Below are positions 28,576 to 38,228 of a DNA stretch of 64,000 nt, piece after piece; positions within the stretch are counted from its first letter, which is position 1; the number at the start of each line of letters is the position of its first letter. The notes under the pieces are model-generated. The model ran no database searches. It was not told the DNA's origin and saw only the letters and a program-made list of their open reading frames with translations. The DNA is from Paludibacteraceae bacterium (GTDB lineage Bacteria > Bacteroidota > Bacteroidia > Bacteroidales > Paludibacteraceae), in the NCBI GenBank assembly GCA_024689005.1, contig JAILDU010000043.1, positions 16,017 through 80,016 of the forward strand, written 5' to 3'. The position numbers and the translations under genes were made by a program.

Positions 28576-29814
28576 TCATCCTATTTTCTTATATTCTCCG
28601 AAATTTGTCTTTTGAACAAGCCCTTTTTCCATCCATATCATATTCCATCTTTCCGCGGTTCGCTTGGATATGCCTTGGCGTTGTGCTTCTTCTGCTAAGT
28701 CTCTGTGGCTGTACTTTGTATTCAATTGTTCGAATAGGATCTTTTTGGGGTCCAGCGGTTTGATCTCTGGCACCAAGTCCTGCTTGTCTCCTTCGATCAT
28801 TCTGAATGTGGCGGCCATGTGGAGCAATAGTTTGTTGCCAATTAGTTCTGCTGTTTGATAATCTTCGTCTCTGCATATCCATGCCTCGTTGCCTTTCCCC
28901 CTCATCGCCGATAGAATCATAGCGATGCGGATTATATGTACTGCCATGCGGAGAACTACAGAGTGAAAATTTTCGCCCAACAGATGGATGAGTGTGTTGT
29001 ATTCGGTCTCCAGATGCGAACCCAATCGCTCTTTTTGCTCATCGCTTAGACTCCATTCTTGTTCCCCGTTCTGTGTCAAATGCTCATAGATATTTAGCAA
29101 CTCAAGACCAACCTGCTTGGCAACGGCAGACTTGTTGCCCGTCGTGGTTACATAGTGTTTGTTGAATGGATTTTGCTCGCGAATAACTAATGTCAGTAGT
29201 CGGGAAAAATAACCGTTCTCAATCGAAGGAACCAATGTGCGATACTGATTAAATGTGCCTGTCAGTAGCATAGATAATCGTGGCGAACCGATTTCCGAAG
29301 CTCCCGTGCAGCGGTTTCGGCTGATAGGCTCATGTTCCGCTGCCTTACGCAACGCTGTGTTGTAGTTCGCGGCGCCTGATTTCCAGATGTCCGTGATGAC
29401 CGAACCTTCCGATTCATGCATATATCCGCAACCGTTGCGCTCCATCAGCGCTTTGTACCATGCTGCTAATGTGCTGTCGCCCGAGATGAGCAATGGATAC
29501 CGCTCGTCTATCACGCGTACCATCTCCAACACTTGGTTGGCTATGCCTTTTCCGCTCGCTGAGGCTGCGAGAATGAAGCATTGCAGATTGCTGTAATAGC
29601 GTTTGCCGGTTGGACCGTATCGGAAATAGAGATTAGGTACGCACGCGCTTGCGGCCGTGAGTGTCGCCAACAGCAGAATGTCTTGCTCCTCGGGCGTTGA
29701 TGCTAATGTCAGCATTAGTCGTAGTGGCTCCGGCAGGCTTTGTGTGTCTAGATGTTCGACGATACGGAGGTTGCCCTGCTCTTCCGAGCAGAGAATGTTT
29801 GGTTGTAGATTCAT
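28576..29814 (-). CDS. DUF3987-like protein (412 aa), degenerate P-loop 'ASASGKG', C-terminal helix-turn-helix-like region
   Basis: Similarity by eye to Bacteroidetes DUF3987 proteins ('PEEQDILLLATLTAASACVPNLYFRYG...YSNLQCFILAASASGKG'). Confidence 0.7.
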   Translation of the reverse strand: MNLQPNILCSEEQGNLRIVEHLDTQSLPEPLRLMLTLASTPEEQDILLLATLTAASACVPNLYFRYGPTGKRYYSNLQCFILAASASGKGIANQVLEMVRVIDERYPLLISGDSTLAAWYKALMERNGCGYMHESEGSVITDIWKSGAANYNTALRKAAEHEPISRNRCTGASEIGSPRLSMLLTGTFNQYRTLVPSIENGYFSRLLTLVIREQNPFNKHYVTTTGNKSAVAKQVGLELLNIYEHLTQNGEQEWSLSDEQKERLGSHLETEYNTLIHLLGENFHSVVLRMAVHIIRIAMILSAMRGKGNEAWICRDEDYQTAELIGNKLLLHMAATFRMIEGDKQDLVPEIKPLDPKKILFEQLNTKYSHRDLAEEAQRQGISKRTAERWNMIWMEKGLVQKTNFGEYKKIG

Positions 29815-29855
29815 ACAGTAAAAATTGTTTTTAGAGGTTAAACATTTTTTCGCTT

Positions 29856-29869
29856 ACGCGTATACGCGT
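29856..29869. repeat. 14-bp perfect palindrome ACGCGTATACGCGT upstream of the DUF3987-like gene
   Basis: Self-complementary by inspection. Confidence 0.7.
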
Positions 29870-30016
29870 TGTAATATAATCGATAGTATACTTTTGTGTA
29901 TGCTTAATATGCAAATTTTTAGCAAAAAATTATATTATCTATGTTTCTGCACTCACCAATAGACAAGATTAGGCAAGATTTGTTTTGCCAACCAATCGTG
30001 CCCGTCTGGTGATAAG

Positions 30017-30051
30017 AACTATCAACTGTCAATTATCAATTATCAATTACC
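30017..30051 (+). repeat. 7-bp tandem repeat AACTATC AACTGTC AATTATC AATTATC AATTACC
   Basis: Five consecutive 7-mers. Confidence 0.85.
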
Positions 30052-30149
30052 ATCCCCCCATAATAACGCGCGCGACGCGCCCGCGCGTTCAATATTACAG
30101 ACCTTACAATAGCTATCATACCGAAAAATGCAAGTAATTTGCGTTTTCT

Positions 30150-30181
30150 CTTGCATATGTGCGAAAAATGTAGTAATTTTG
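30150..30181 (+). promoter_or_regulatory. Bacteroidetes-type promoter
   Basis: CTTGCATATG...TAATTTTGCAC, 20-nt spacer. Confidence 0.65.
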
Positions 30182-30203
30182 CACGCCCAAATTGTATAAA
30201 TAT

Positions 30204-30755
30204 ATGATTTATAAACTTACATTTTCGTGTGAGGAAGGCGATCCGAACTTCCGCCGCGTGTTTGAAGCTGACGCAGATGCTACGTTTTTGGACCTGCACA
30301 ATGCTATACTAAAATCAGTTGATTATCCTGACGACCAAATGACCTCTTTTTATCTCTGCAACGATGAGTGGGAGAAGGGTCAGGAGATTACGTTGGTAGA
30401 AATGGACTCTAACTTCGAGTACGACAATATGGTCATGAACGAGACTAAGTTGAGTGACTTGCTCGAGGAACAGGGCCAGCGCCTCATCTATGTGTTCGAT
30501 CCTATGTTCGAACGCTATTTCTTTGGTAGTCTCAAGGAAATCAAGGCCGGCTCAATGAATGGGGTAGAGTGCGTGGAGAGCAAGGGCAAGGCACCTAAAC
30601 AACTTAAGTCTGACGACCCGCTATCCAATATCGGTTCTACCAAAGGAGGAGACAACCTCGATTTCGATGATGAGTTCCGTGACGAGTTGGACCTCGGTGA
30701 CATTGATATGGAGGGATTCCAGGACTTGAGCTTTGACGACGGTAGTATGTTTTGA
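30204..30755 (+). CDS. pRiA4b ORF-3-like / IS1096 passenger TnpR-like protein
   Basis: 'MIYKLTFSCEEGDPNFRRVFEADADATFLDLHNAILKSVDYPDDQMTSFYLCNDEWEKGQEI' matches that family pattern; ATG at 30204 preferred over TTG at 30192. Confidence 0.75.
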   Translation: MIYKLTFSCEEGDPNFRRVFEADADATFLDLHNAILKSVDYPDDQMTSFYLCNDEWEKGQEITLVEMDSNFEYDNMVMNETKLSDLLEEQGQRLIYVFDPMFERYFFGSLKEIKAGSMNGVECVESKGKAPKQLKSDDPLSNIGSTKGGDNLDFDDEFRDELDLGDIDMEGFQDLSFDDGSMF

Positions 30756-30814
30756 TGGCTTGTTGCGTAGCTGTTAATAACATGCCTCTGAATTAAATTA
30801 ATGAGCAATCGCGA

Positions 30815-31747
30815 ATGGCTAATCCTAAGACCCTGCTTCTCATACTTGGTCCCACAGCTGTGGGAAAAACAGAGTTAGCTCTGCGTGTTGCCGAGCACTT
30901 GCGATGTCCTATCGTCAATTGTGATAGCCGTCAGATCTACCGAGAGATACCTATCGGCACTGCTGCGCCAACTCCTGCAGAGCAAGCGCGTGTACACCAT
31001 TATTTTGTTGGCACGCATGCCTTGGACCAAGATCATAATGCCGGGAAGTACGAACAGGGCGTCTTGTCTCTTCTGTCTACTATCTTCGCAGCACACGATG
31101 TGGCCATCTTGACAGGCGGTTCAATGCTCTATGCTGACGCGGTATGCCACGGCTTGGATGATTTACCGGCTGTGCCGCCCGAGGTGCGCGAATCGGTTAA
31201 TAGAGGATTCGAGCAGGGCGGATTGGTTTGGTTGCAGTCAGAGGTGCAACGTTTGGATCCTGCATATTGGCAGATAGTTGATAGGCAAAATCCGGCGCGG
31301 TTGAGGCATTGTGTCGAACTGAGCATGGTACTCGGCAAACCATATTCGTCGCTACGTACCAATAGTGTAAAAGAGCGGCCATTCCGTATCGTCAAGGTTG
31401 GATTGGACCGCCCTCGCGCAGAATTGTACGCGCGGGTGGACGAGCGCGTGAGACAAATGATGGATGCCGGTTTCTTGGAGGAAGCCAAAAGCGTTTATCC
31501 GCACCGCCGACTGAATAGCCTGCAGACCGTGGGGTACAAAGAGTTGTTTGCTTATCTTGATGGAGAATATGATCTCAATAGAGCAATCGAATTGATACAA
31601 CAAAACACACGTCATTATGCCAAAAGACAACTTACTTGGCTTAGACGTGATAAAGACATCCATTGGTTGGATGCACGAGAAGAATATGAGAAAAATATTG
31701 ATATTATTGACTCTCTGTTGCGCGCTGATTGCATGCAAGAGAAATGA
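30815..31747 (+). CDS. miaA: tRNA dimethylallyltransferase
   Basis: 'LILGPTAVGKTELALRVAEHLRCPIVNCDSRQIYREIPIGTAAP' and 'TVGYKELFAYLDGEYDLNRAIELIQQNTRHYAKRQLTWLRRD'. Confidence 0.95.
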   Translation: MANPKTLLLILGPTAVGKTELALRVAEHLRCPIVNCDSRQIYREIPIGTAAPTPAEQARVHHYFVGTHALDQDHNAGKYEQGVLSLLSTIFAAHDVAILTGGSMLYADAVCHGLDDLPAVPPEVRESVNRGFEQGGLVWLQSEVQRLDPAYWQIVDRQNPARLRHCVELSMVLGKPYSSLRTNSVKERPFRIVKVGLDRPRAELYARVDERVRQMMDAGFLEEAKSVYPHRRLNSLQTVGYKELFAYLDGEYDLNRAIELIQQNTRHYAKRQLTWLRRDKDIHWLDAREEYEKNIDIIDSLLRADCMQEK

Positions 31748-32720
31748 AGTTGAGTTTGTTTATAGTCCGGAGGCTCCGCGTGCGGGACAACCGGTTACTT
31801 TTAGCAATCAGTCCACTTCCGGAGAAGAGTGGGCATGGTCTTTTGGTGATGGCGTGACCTCAACGCTCAAGTCACCCACTCATACCTACAAAAAACCTGG
31901 TAAGTACCTCGTTACTCTCCAGGTGGATAAGAAAAATGCATGGAAGGTGGCTAAGGAAATCACTATCTACGACACGGTGCCCTCTTTCACCTGCGCTGAT
32001 ACTATCTTCTATATCTACCAAGACTATACTTTTACGGCGTGTATCTATAATCCGTACAAATATGAAGTGCAGTATGCATGGTCGTTCCCTGCCAATACCC
32101 CTTATGTAGTCATGGCAGATGAGAATGCATCTCTTTCGGGCTCAGGTATCACGTTGTGTTTTACCCAACCGATGGAGGCTGCACCTGTTTGTTTGGATAT
32201 TACTCTTAATGGCGAGACTACTCATATCCAAAAGTCATTCGTTGTTCTGGATAGACCGACCCATTCTCTTTTGATGCGAACGGAGGTTGCTGATTATCGT
32301 CAACGTATCTTCGGAAAACGTGCTGAGCAGGCAAAAACCGATGCAACAGCTACGGCCCTTCTGAATGCAGAACAAGATACATTGCAGACGTATAACGGCA
32401 GGGAGTTTTCACTCACTCAGCTGGTAACTTTCTTTGATGGCATACAGGGCTTCCATATCGCTAATCGTAAACTCTATTACCGCGCTGATGGATTGTGGGT
32501 AGCTAATATTGATGGCAGCAATCGAGTGCAGATTGATACGGCTCAATGCTCTGCCATGACATTGGATATGACTGATAATCGTATCTATTGGGCTACAAGC
32601 CAAGGTGTTTGGTATATGCCTCAAGTCGGATCGGACAACAACAAATTTGTTACTATTCCCCAGCAACTCAATGCCATATCCGGTGTTAACGTTCTTGCTG
32701 CTGACAGCGAACTTAGATGA
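31686..32720 (+). CDS. PKD-domain lipoprotein, overlapping miaA by 62 nt
   Basis: Signal/lipobox 'MRKILILLTLCCALIACKRN' starts at 31686; PKD 'WAWSFGDGVTSTLKSPTHTYKKPGKYLVTL'. Confidence 0.8.
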   Translation: MRKILILLTLCCALIACKRNEVEFVYSPEAPRAGQPVTFSNQSTSGEEWAWSFGDGVTSTLKSPTHTYKKPGKYLVTLQVDKKNAWKVAKEITIYDTVPSFTCADTIFYIYQDYTFTACIYNPYKYEVQYAWSFPANTPYVVMADENASLSGSGITLCFTQPMEAAPVCLDITLNGETTHIQKSFVVLDRPTHSLLMRTEVADYRQRIFGKRAEQAKTDATATALLNAEQDTLQTYNGREFSLTQLVTFFDGIQGFHIANRKLYYRADGLWVANIDGSNRVQIDTAQCSAMTLDMTDNRIYWATSQGVWYMPQVGSDNNKFVTIPQQLNAISGVNVLAADSELR

Positions 32721-32759
32721 ACCCCTTTGATTTTCATTTGTCATTGATAATTACTTTTG

Positions 32760-34292
32760 ATGAAACAGCCTGATTATATTTTCGAAACCAGTTGGGAAGT
32801 ATGCAATCGTGTAGGAGGTATCTATGCGGTGCTCAGCACGCGTGCTGCCAGTATGCAACTGGAGCATCCGGACAAGGTGGTTTTCTTCGGTCCCGATTTT
32901 GGAGAACATAGCAATATATGGTTCCGCGAGGACAAAACTATCCTCCGCGAATGGCAAAAATCACTTGCTAAATCTTCTATTTCGGATATTCCCGTTCGTG
33001 TCGGACGGTGGGATATACCTGGCCAGCCTATTGCAGTTCTGCTCAAAGCGGACGCTGAGTTTGCGCGCAAGAACGAAATCTATGCGTGGGCATGGGAGAA
33101 ATACGCGGTACAGAGTCATGCTGCTTATGGAGACTACGATGAGTCATGTATGTTTGGCTATGCCGCAGGCCGTGTCATGGAGAGCCTTTACCGCTATCTC
33201 CTCTCTGCTAACGAGGGTTTGACATTCTGCGCACATGCCAATGAGTGGCAAACGGTATTCTCTATCTTCTATCTCCGTGACTATTGTCCGCAAATAGCAA
33301 CTCTCTTCACTACTCACGCTACAGGCATAGGTCGTTCCATTGCTGGTAATGGCAAACCTCTCTACGATTATTTCGAGGGCTATCATGGCGATCAGATGGC
33401 ACAGGAACTCAATATGGTCAGCAAGCATTCTGTCGAGAAGCAGGCTGCGCATTATGCCGATTGCTTTACTACGGTCAGTGATATTACCGCTCGCGAGTGC
33501 AAACAATTGCTGGATAAGGAGCCGGACATCGTCACACCTAATGGCTTTGAACTCGATTTTGTACCGCGAGGAAAAGCTTTTGCTACTAAGCGTGCAGCCG
33601 CACGCGAGGCATTGCATCGGGTTGCAAGTAAGTTGCTTGATAGAGAGATACCGGACAATGCGCTCATGATCTGTATAGCCGGACGCTTGGAAATGAAAAA
33701 CAAAGGTATAGATGTCTTTGCCGAGGCTTTGGACGTCTTAGCCCAAAAAATCTATCGGAGCCGGAACGAAGAGCGAGAAGTTATCGCATTCGTAATGATT
33801 CCTTATTTGGATAGAGCACCGGCACGCAAGTACAAAGTGAATGCTGTGTTCGTTCCGTACTATCTGGATGGGCGTGATCCGCTTTTTGGCATGACTTATT
33901 ACGACCTGCTCATCGGTATGGATGCTTCGGTTTTCCCGAGTTATTACGAACCATGGGGATACACGCCGTTGGAGTCATGCGCTTTCCATGTACCTACTAT
34001 AACGACTTCACTGGCTGGCTACGGCGAGTGGTGTCAACGCCACTTCGAAGCAACCGATATCAAACAAGGCGTAGTCACTATCAATCGAACGGACTCTAAT
34101 TTCCACGTAGTGGCAGAGGCTATTGCTGACAACTTGCTAACGTACATGCATTTGCCGGAGAAGGAGGTAGAAAAAGCTCGTTCTAACGCTGCATCCATTG
34201 CCCAAAAAGCACAGTGGAAATACTTCTTTAAGTATTACCGCAAGGCTTACGAAATAGCATTAAACAAATCCATTAAACGCAACAAGAAATGA
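32760..34292 (+). CDS. Glycogen/starch synthase-like glycosyltransferase (GT3-like)
   Basis: 'FETSWEVCNRVGGIYAVLSTRA', 'FTTHATGIGRSIAGNG', 'DASVFPSYYEPWGYTPLES'. Confidence 0.85.
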   Translation: MKQPDYIFETSWEVCNRVGGIYAVLSTRAASMQLEHPDKVVFFGPDFGEHSNIWFREDKTILREWQKSLAKSSISDIPVRVGRWDIPGQPIAVLLKADAEFARKNEIYAWAWEKYAVQSHAAYGDYDESCMFGYAAGRVMESLYRYLLSANEGLTFCAHANEWQTVFSIFYLRDYCPQIATLFTTHATGIGRSIAGNGKPLYDYFEGYHGDQMAQELNMVSKHSVEKQAAHYADCFTTVSDITARECKQLLDKEPDIVTPNGFELDFVPRGKAFATKRAAAREALHRVASKLLDREIPDNALMICIAGRLEMKNKGIDVFAEALDVLAQKIYRSRNEEREVIAFVMIPYLDRAPARKYKVNAVFVPYYLDGRDPLFGMTYYDLLIGMDASVFPSYYEPWGYTPLESCAFHVPTITTSLAGYGEWCQRHFEATDIKQGVVTINRTDSNFHVVAEAIADNLLTYMHLPEKEVEKARSNAASIAQKAQWKYFFKYYRKAYEIALNKSIKRNKK

Positions 34293-35998
34293 GAAAATAT
34301 CTTTTCGCAGCTGCGCTGCTTCTTTCAACATTCAACATTCAACATTCAACAGTCATTGCCTGCACCAATTTTCTGGTTGGTAAGGACGCTTCGGTAGATG
34401 GCAGTACTATCATATCATACGCAGCCGATTCATACGCGTTGTATGGCACCTTGCGTTTTTCACCTGCCACCGATTGGCCCGCCGGCGCTATGCGCGAGGT
34501 TAAAGATTGGGATACCGGACGCCCGCAAGGATTTATTCCGCAAGTAAGCCATACATACAAGGTGGTTGGCAATATGAATGAACACCAAGTCACTATCGGC
34601 GAAACTACTTGGGGAGGACGCGAAGAACTGTGGGATACGATAGGTGTAGACTACGGTAGCCTCATCTATATCGCCTTGGAACGTAGTCGCACTGCACGCG
34701 AAGCGATTGAGTGTATGATTTCTTTGGTCAATGAGTTTGGGTATGCCAGCGAGGGAGAGTCTTTCTCTATTGGCGATCCCAATGAAGTCTGGATAATGGA
34801 TTTGATTGGCAAAGGAAAAGGACAGAAAGGAGCTCTGTGGGCTGCTGTCCGTATTCCGGATAACGCAATCAGTGGTCATGCCAACCAGGCACGTATTACT
34901 ACTATCCCGGTTGGAAAAACTAAACTGACCAAAGAGCAAAAACGCTTGGAGAAGAAACTGAATTGCGTCTGCAATGGAGATTGGATGTATGCTCGGGATT
35001 TGATTTCTTTTGCTCGCGAGAAAGGCTATTTCACTGGTAAGGATGCAGAGTTCAGTTACCAAGAGGCATATGCGCCGTTCGACTTCTCGGGCTTATTCGT
35101 TTGCGAGGCACGTGTATGGTCGTTCTTTCGCCATTTTAGAAGCGACATGGACCGCTATTATGATTATGCCGCCGGAGTCACTTTCTGCGAGACAAATGGA
35201 AAAAATGCAGGAGAACATATGCCGTTGTGGATCGTGCCTGAGCACAAAGTGAGTGTGCAGGATATCAAAGAGTGTATGCGTGACGAATACAAAGGAACCC
35301 CGTTGGATATTACGCAGGGCACAGATGCCGGTCCATGGAATAGTAAATTGCGCTATGGCGGACTCGGCTTCAAACTGACAGACCCGGTAGATACAGCGAA
35401 AACGACGCAATATTGGTATGAGCGCCCGACTGCAACGCAGCAAACGGCATGGTCCTTTGTGGCACAAATGCGAACAGACAAACGTGGTATCTTTTGGTTT
35501 GGTGTAGATGATGCCGCATGCAGTTGCTATGTGCCAATGTATTGCTGTATCAATACTGTCCCCGAGTGCTTCGCTGAGAACAATGGAGATCTTTATACCT
35601 ATAGCCCGACGAGCGCGTGGTGGACCTTCAATGTTGTAGCCAATTGGGCATATACCAAGTACAGCCGCATGTATCCGCATATTCGCGAGCAGCAAATGGC
35701 CTGGGATGATAAGTTCAACACCCAGGTAGCAGGCATAGATGCACAGGTAGCTGAAATGAATGATGAAGAAGCGTGTGCCTTCCTGACCAAATATAGTTGC
35801 TCACAGGCCGAGAATGTCGTGGCTGATTGGCAGCGTCTGGGTATTTATCTTATGACTAAGTTCTTGGATGGACAAGAACGCAAGGAGGAGAACGGACATT
35901 TCAAACACAATTCGTATGGCAATAGTTGCAGTCCGGATCGTTTGTCTTTGCCGGAGACTTTCTTGCGAAAAGTTGCATCAGAAGTAACACATGAGTAA
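34289..35998 (+). CDS. C69 family dipeptidase
   Basis: 'ACTNFLVGKDASVDGSTIISYAAD...NEHQVTIGETTWGGR'. Confidence 0.9.
   Translation: MRKYLFAAALLLSTFNIQHSTVIACTNFLVGKDASVDGSTIISYAADSYALYGTLRFSPATDWPAGAMREVKDWDTGRPQGFIPQVSHTYKVVGNMNEHQVTIGETTWGGREELWDTIGVDYGSLIYIALERSRTAREAIECMISLVNEFGYASEGESFSIGDPNEVWIMDLIGKGKGQKGALWAAVRIPDNAISGHANQARITTIPVGKTKLTKEQKRLEKKLNCVCNGDWMYARDLISFAREKGYFTGKDAEFSYQEAYAPFDFSGLFVCEARVWSFFRHFRSDMDRYYDYAAGVTFCETNGKNAGEHMPLWIVPEHKVSVQDIKECMRDEYKGTPLDITQGTDAGPWNSKLRYGGLGFKLTDPVDTAKTTQYWYERPTATQQTAWSFVAQMRTDKRGIFWFGVDDAACSCYVPMYCCINTVPECFAENNGDLYTYSPTSAWWTFNVVANWAYTKYSRMYPHIREQQMAWDDKFNTQVAGIDAQVAEMNDEEACAFLTKYSCSQAENVVADWQRLGIYLMTKFLDGQERKEENGHFKHNSYGNSCSPDRLSLPETFLRKVASEVTHE
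34327..34354 (+). repeat. 7-bp tandem repeat AACATTC x3 + AACAGTC inside the signal-peptide coding region
   Basis: Four consecutive 7-mers; encodes STFNIQHSTV. Confidence 0.9.
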
Positions 35999-36013
35999 TA
36001 TTAAGCACAAATC

Positions 36014-36871
36014 ATGAAAAGAGTATTTGCTATCATAGGAGTATGCTGTTTGGCACATTTCTTGTTGAGCGGTTGTCAGCTATTGGAGCGTAAGCAGCAA
36101 GCAGGAGCGATTGTCGAATTGGATGGCCATTATTTGTATGAGACCACGTTAGACTCATTGACTCTGGGCTTGACGGGCGAGGATAGTGCACAAGTGGCAC
36201 AGCAATTTATCAGCCAGTGGGCAAAAGACGTGCTGATGTACGAAGCAATCAAGGATAATTTGACTCCCGAGAAGAATCGAGAGTTGGAAAACTTGGTTGC
36301 TGCCTATCGCCGAGCCCTCTATGTACATGCCTATGAGGAATATTTGGTGACAGCCCGTATGCCTAAGGGAGTGGCTGATAGTACCATCGAGCAGATGTAC
36401 GCTCGTATGCCCGAACATTTCCGCCTTTCTGAGAGTATCGTCAAGGGTATGCTAATCGTGTTGCCTAACGCTGCTCCTAAAATGAATGAACTGAGAGAAG
36501 GCATGAGCAAACTGAACATGGATAATATAGAAAAGTATGCCTATCAATATGCTTCAGGTTATGAGTTGTTTGTCGATCGTTGGGTGACTTCTACCGACTT
36601 GCTCCTCCAGATGCCTTTTGGACGAGATGACTTGGACGCAAGACTGCGTGAACAGAAGCAGCAGATAGAAATTAGTGACTCGACAAAAACATATATACTG
36701 CAAGTTACTGACAAACATCTGCGTGGCGAACAAATGCCTCTGGATTACGCACGACCGGAAATCGAAAAAATGGTGTTGAGAGGACGGCAGACTGATTTCC
36801 TTCAAAAGGAACGTGAGCGGTTGTACCACGAGGCTGTGCAAGAACAACGTATTAAATTTAATCAACAATAA
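36014..36871 (+). CDS. SurA-like/peptidylprolyl isomerase-related lipoprotein
   Basis: Lipobox 'LLSGC'; SurA-N-like helical composition; adjacent to a second SurA-like gene. Confidence 0.65.
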   Translation: MKRVFAIIGVCCLAHFLLSGCQLLERKQQAGAIVELDGHYLYETTLDSLTLGLTGEDSAQVAQQFISQWAKDVLMYEAIKDNLTPEKNRELENLVAAYRRALYVHAYEEYLVTARMPKGVADSTIEQMYARMPEHFRLSESIVKGMLIVLPNAAPKMNELREGMSKLNMDNIEKYAYQYASGYELFVDRWVTSTDLLLQMPFGRDDLDARLREQKQQIEISDSTKTYILQVTDKHLRGEQMPLDYARPEIEKMVLRGRQTDFLQKERERLYHEAVQEQRIKFNQQ

Positions 36872-36878
36872 TATCGTA

Positions 36879-38228
36879 GTGAAAAAGATTTTATTAATAG
36901 CAACTCTGTCCTTTAGCCTTTGGACTAACGCGCAAACCAATGGTATTATCGACGAGGTAGTATGGATTGTCGGTGATGAAGCCATCTTGCGTAGTGAAAT
37001 AGAGGAAGAGCGCATGCGCGCGCAATATGAAGGAGTGCCTATTCAAGGTGATCCTTATTGTGTCATCCCGGAGCAATTAGCTGTGCAAAAATTGTTTTTG
37101 CACCAGGCGGAATTGGATTCTATAGAAGCCAATGAATCCAGCGTGAGCCACCAAGTGGATATGCGACTCAATTATTATATCAACCAGATTGGGTCCAAAG
37201 AGAAAATGGAAGAGTATTTCCGTAAAACCAGCAGTGAGATACGCGAGGAGATGATGACTACTGTGCGCAATCAAATGATTATTCAACAGATGCAGGCCAA
37301 ACTGACGCAGCATATCAAGCCCACACCGGCAGAAATACGCCGTTTCTACAATTCGCTGCCTGCCGATTCTATTCCTATGATGCCCGCACAAGTAGAAGTG
37401 CAAATCCTTAGTTTTGAACCTGCTGTACCTATCGAGGAAACTGAACGAATCAAGCAGCGTTTGCGCGAGTTTACCGAGCGTGTACAATCTGGTAGCGCTG
37501 ACTTCAGTATGTTGGCCCGTCTCTACTCCGAGGATACCGAGAGTGCCAAACGAGGCGGAGAGTTGGGATTTGTAGGAAAAGGACAATTGGTCAGCGAATT
37601 TGCCGATGTAGCCTTCAATCTGAATGATCCTAAGAAGGTCAGCCGTATCGTGCAGACAGAATATGGTTATCATATTATCCAGCTTATAGAGAAAAAAGGA
37701 GAGCGCATCAATTGCCGTCACATCCTCCTCAGACCGCGTGTCAGTGCATCGGATAAGGTCAAGGCTATTGAGCGTTTGGACAGCATTGCCAAGCAGATCA
37801 AGACCGGCAATCTCTTGTTCGAACAGGCGGTAATTCAGTATTCACAAGACAAGAATACTGCCATGAGCGCCGGATTAATGATCAATCAGAATACGGGTAG
37901 CAGTAGTTTCGAATATCAGGACCTGGCTCCCGAAATCGCCAAACAAATATACACAATGCAAGAAGGCGATATCTCGCAGCCATTTGTGATGATGGATCAA
38001 CAGAAGAACCGCGAGGTATGTGCCATCGTGCGCCTTAAGAAGAGAACGGACATCCATCGTGCTAATCTCTCTGATGACTTCCAGACTATCAAGTCTATGC
38101 TTGAGCAACAGCAGAGCCGTGAGTTTATTCATGATTGGATTATCAAGAAACAAAAAAGCACCTTCGTACAGATCGATCCGGAGTGGCAAGGATGTGATTT
38201 TCAATACCCAAATTGGATACACGAATAG
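36879..38228 (+). CDS. Parvulin-type peptidylprolyl isomerase (SurA-like)
   Basis: GTG start before signal peptide; 'FSMLARLYSEDTESAKRGGELGFVGKGQLVSEFADVAFNLNDPKKVSRIVQTEYGYHIIQLIEKKGERINCRHIL'. Confidence 0.9.
   Translation: MKKILLIATLSFSLWTNAQTNGIIDEVVWIVGDEAILRSEIEEERMRAQYEGVPIQGDPYCVIPEQLAVQKLFLHQAELDSIEANESSVSHQVDMRLNYYINQIGSKEKMEEYFRKTSSEIREEMMTTVRNQMIIQQMQAKLTQHIKPTPAEIRRFYNSLPADSIPMMPAQVEVQILSFEPAVPIEETERIKQRLREFTERVQSGSADFSMLARLYSEDTESAKRGGELGFVGKGQLVSEFADVAFNLNDPKKVSRIVQTEYGYHIIQLIEKKGERINCRHILLRPRVSASDKVKAIERLDSIAKQIKTGNLLFEQAVIQYSQDKNTAMSAGLMINQNTGSSSFEYQDLAPEIAKQIYTMQEGDISQPFVMMDQQKNREVCAIVRLKKRTDIHRANLSDDFQTIKSMLEQQQSREFIHDWIIKKQKSTFVQIDPEWQGCDFQYPNWIHE

Noticed and set aside
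30204-30755. Transposon or IS gene (family name mentions IS1096/TnpR)
   Set aside because: The family is named after a passenger gene; no transposase or terminal inverted repeats are visible here.
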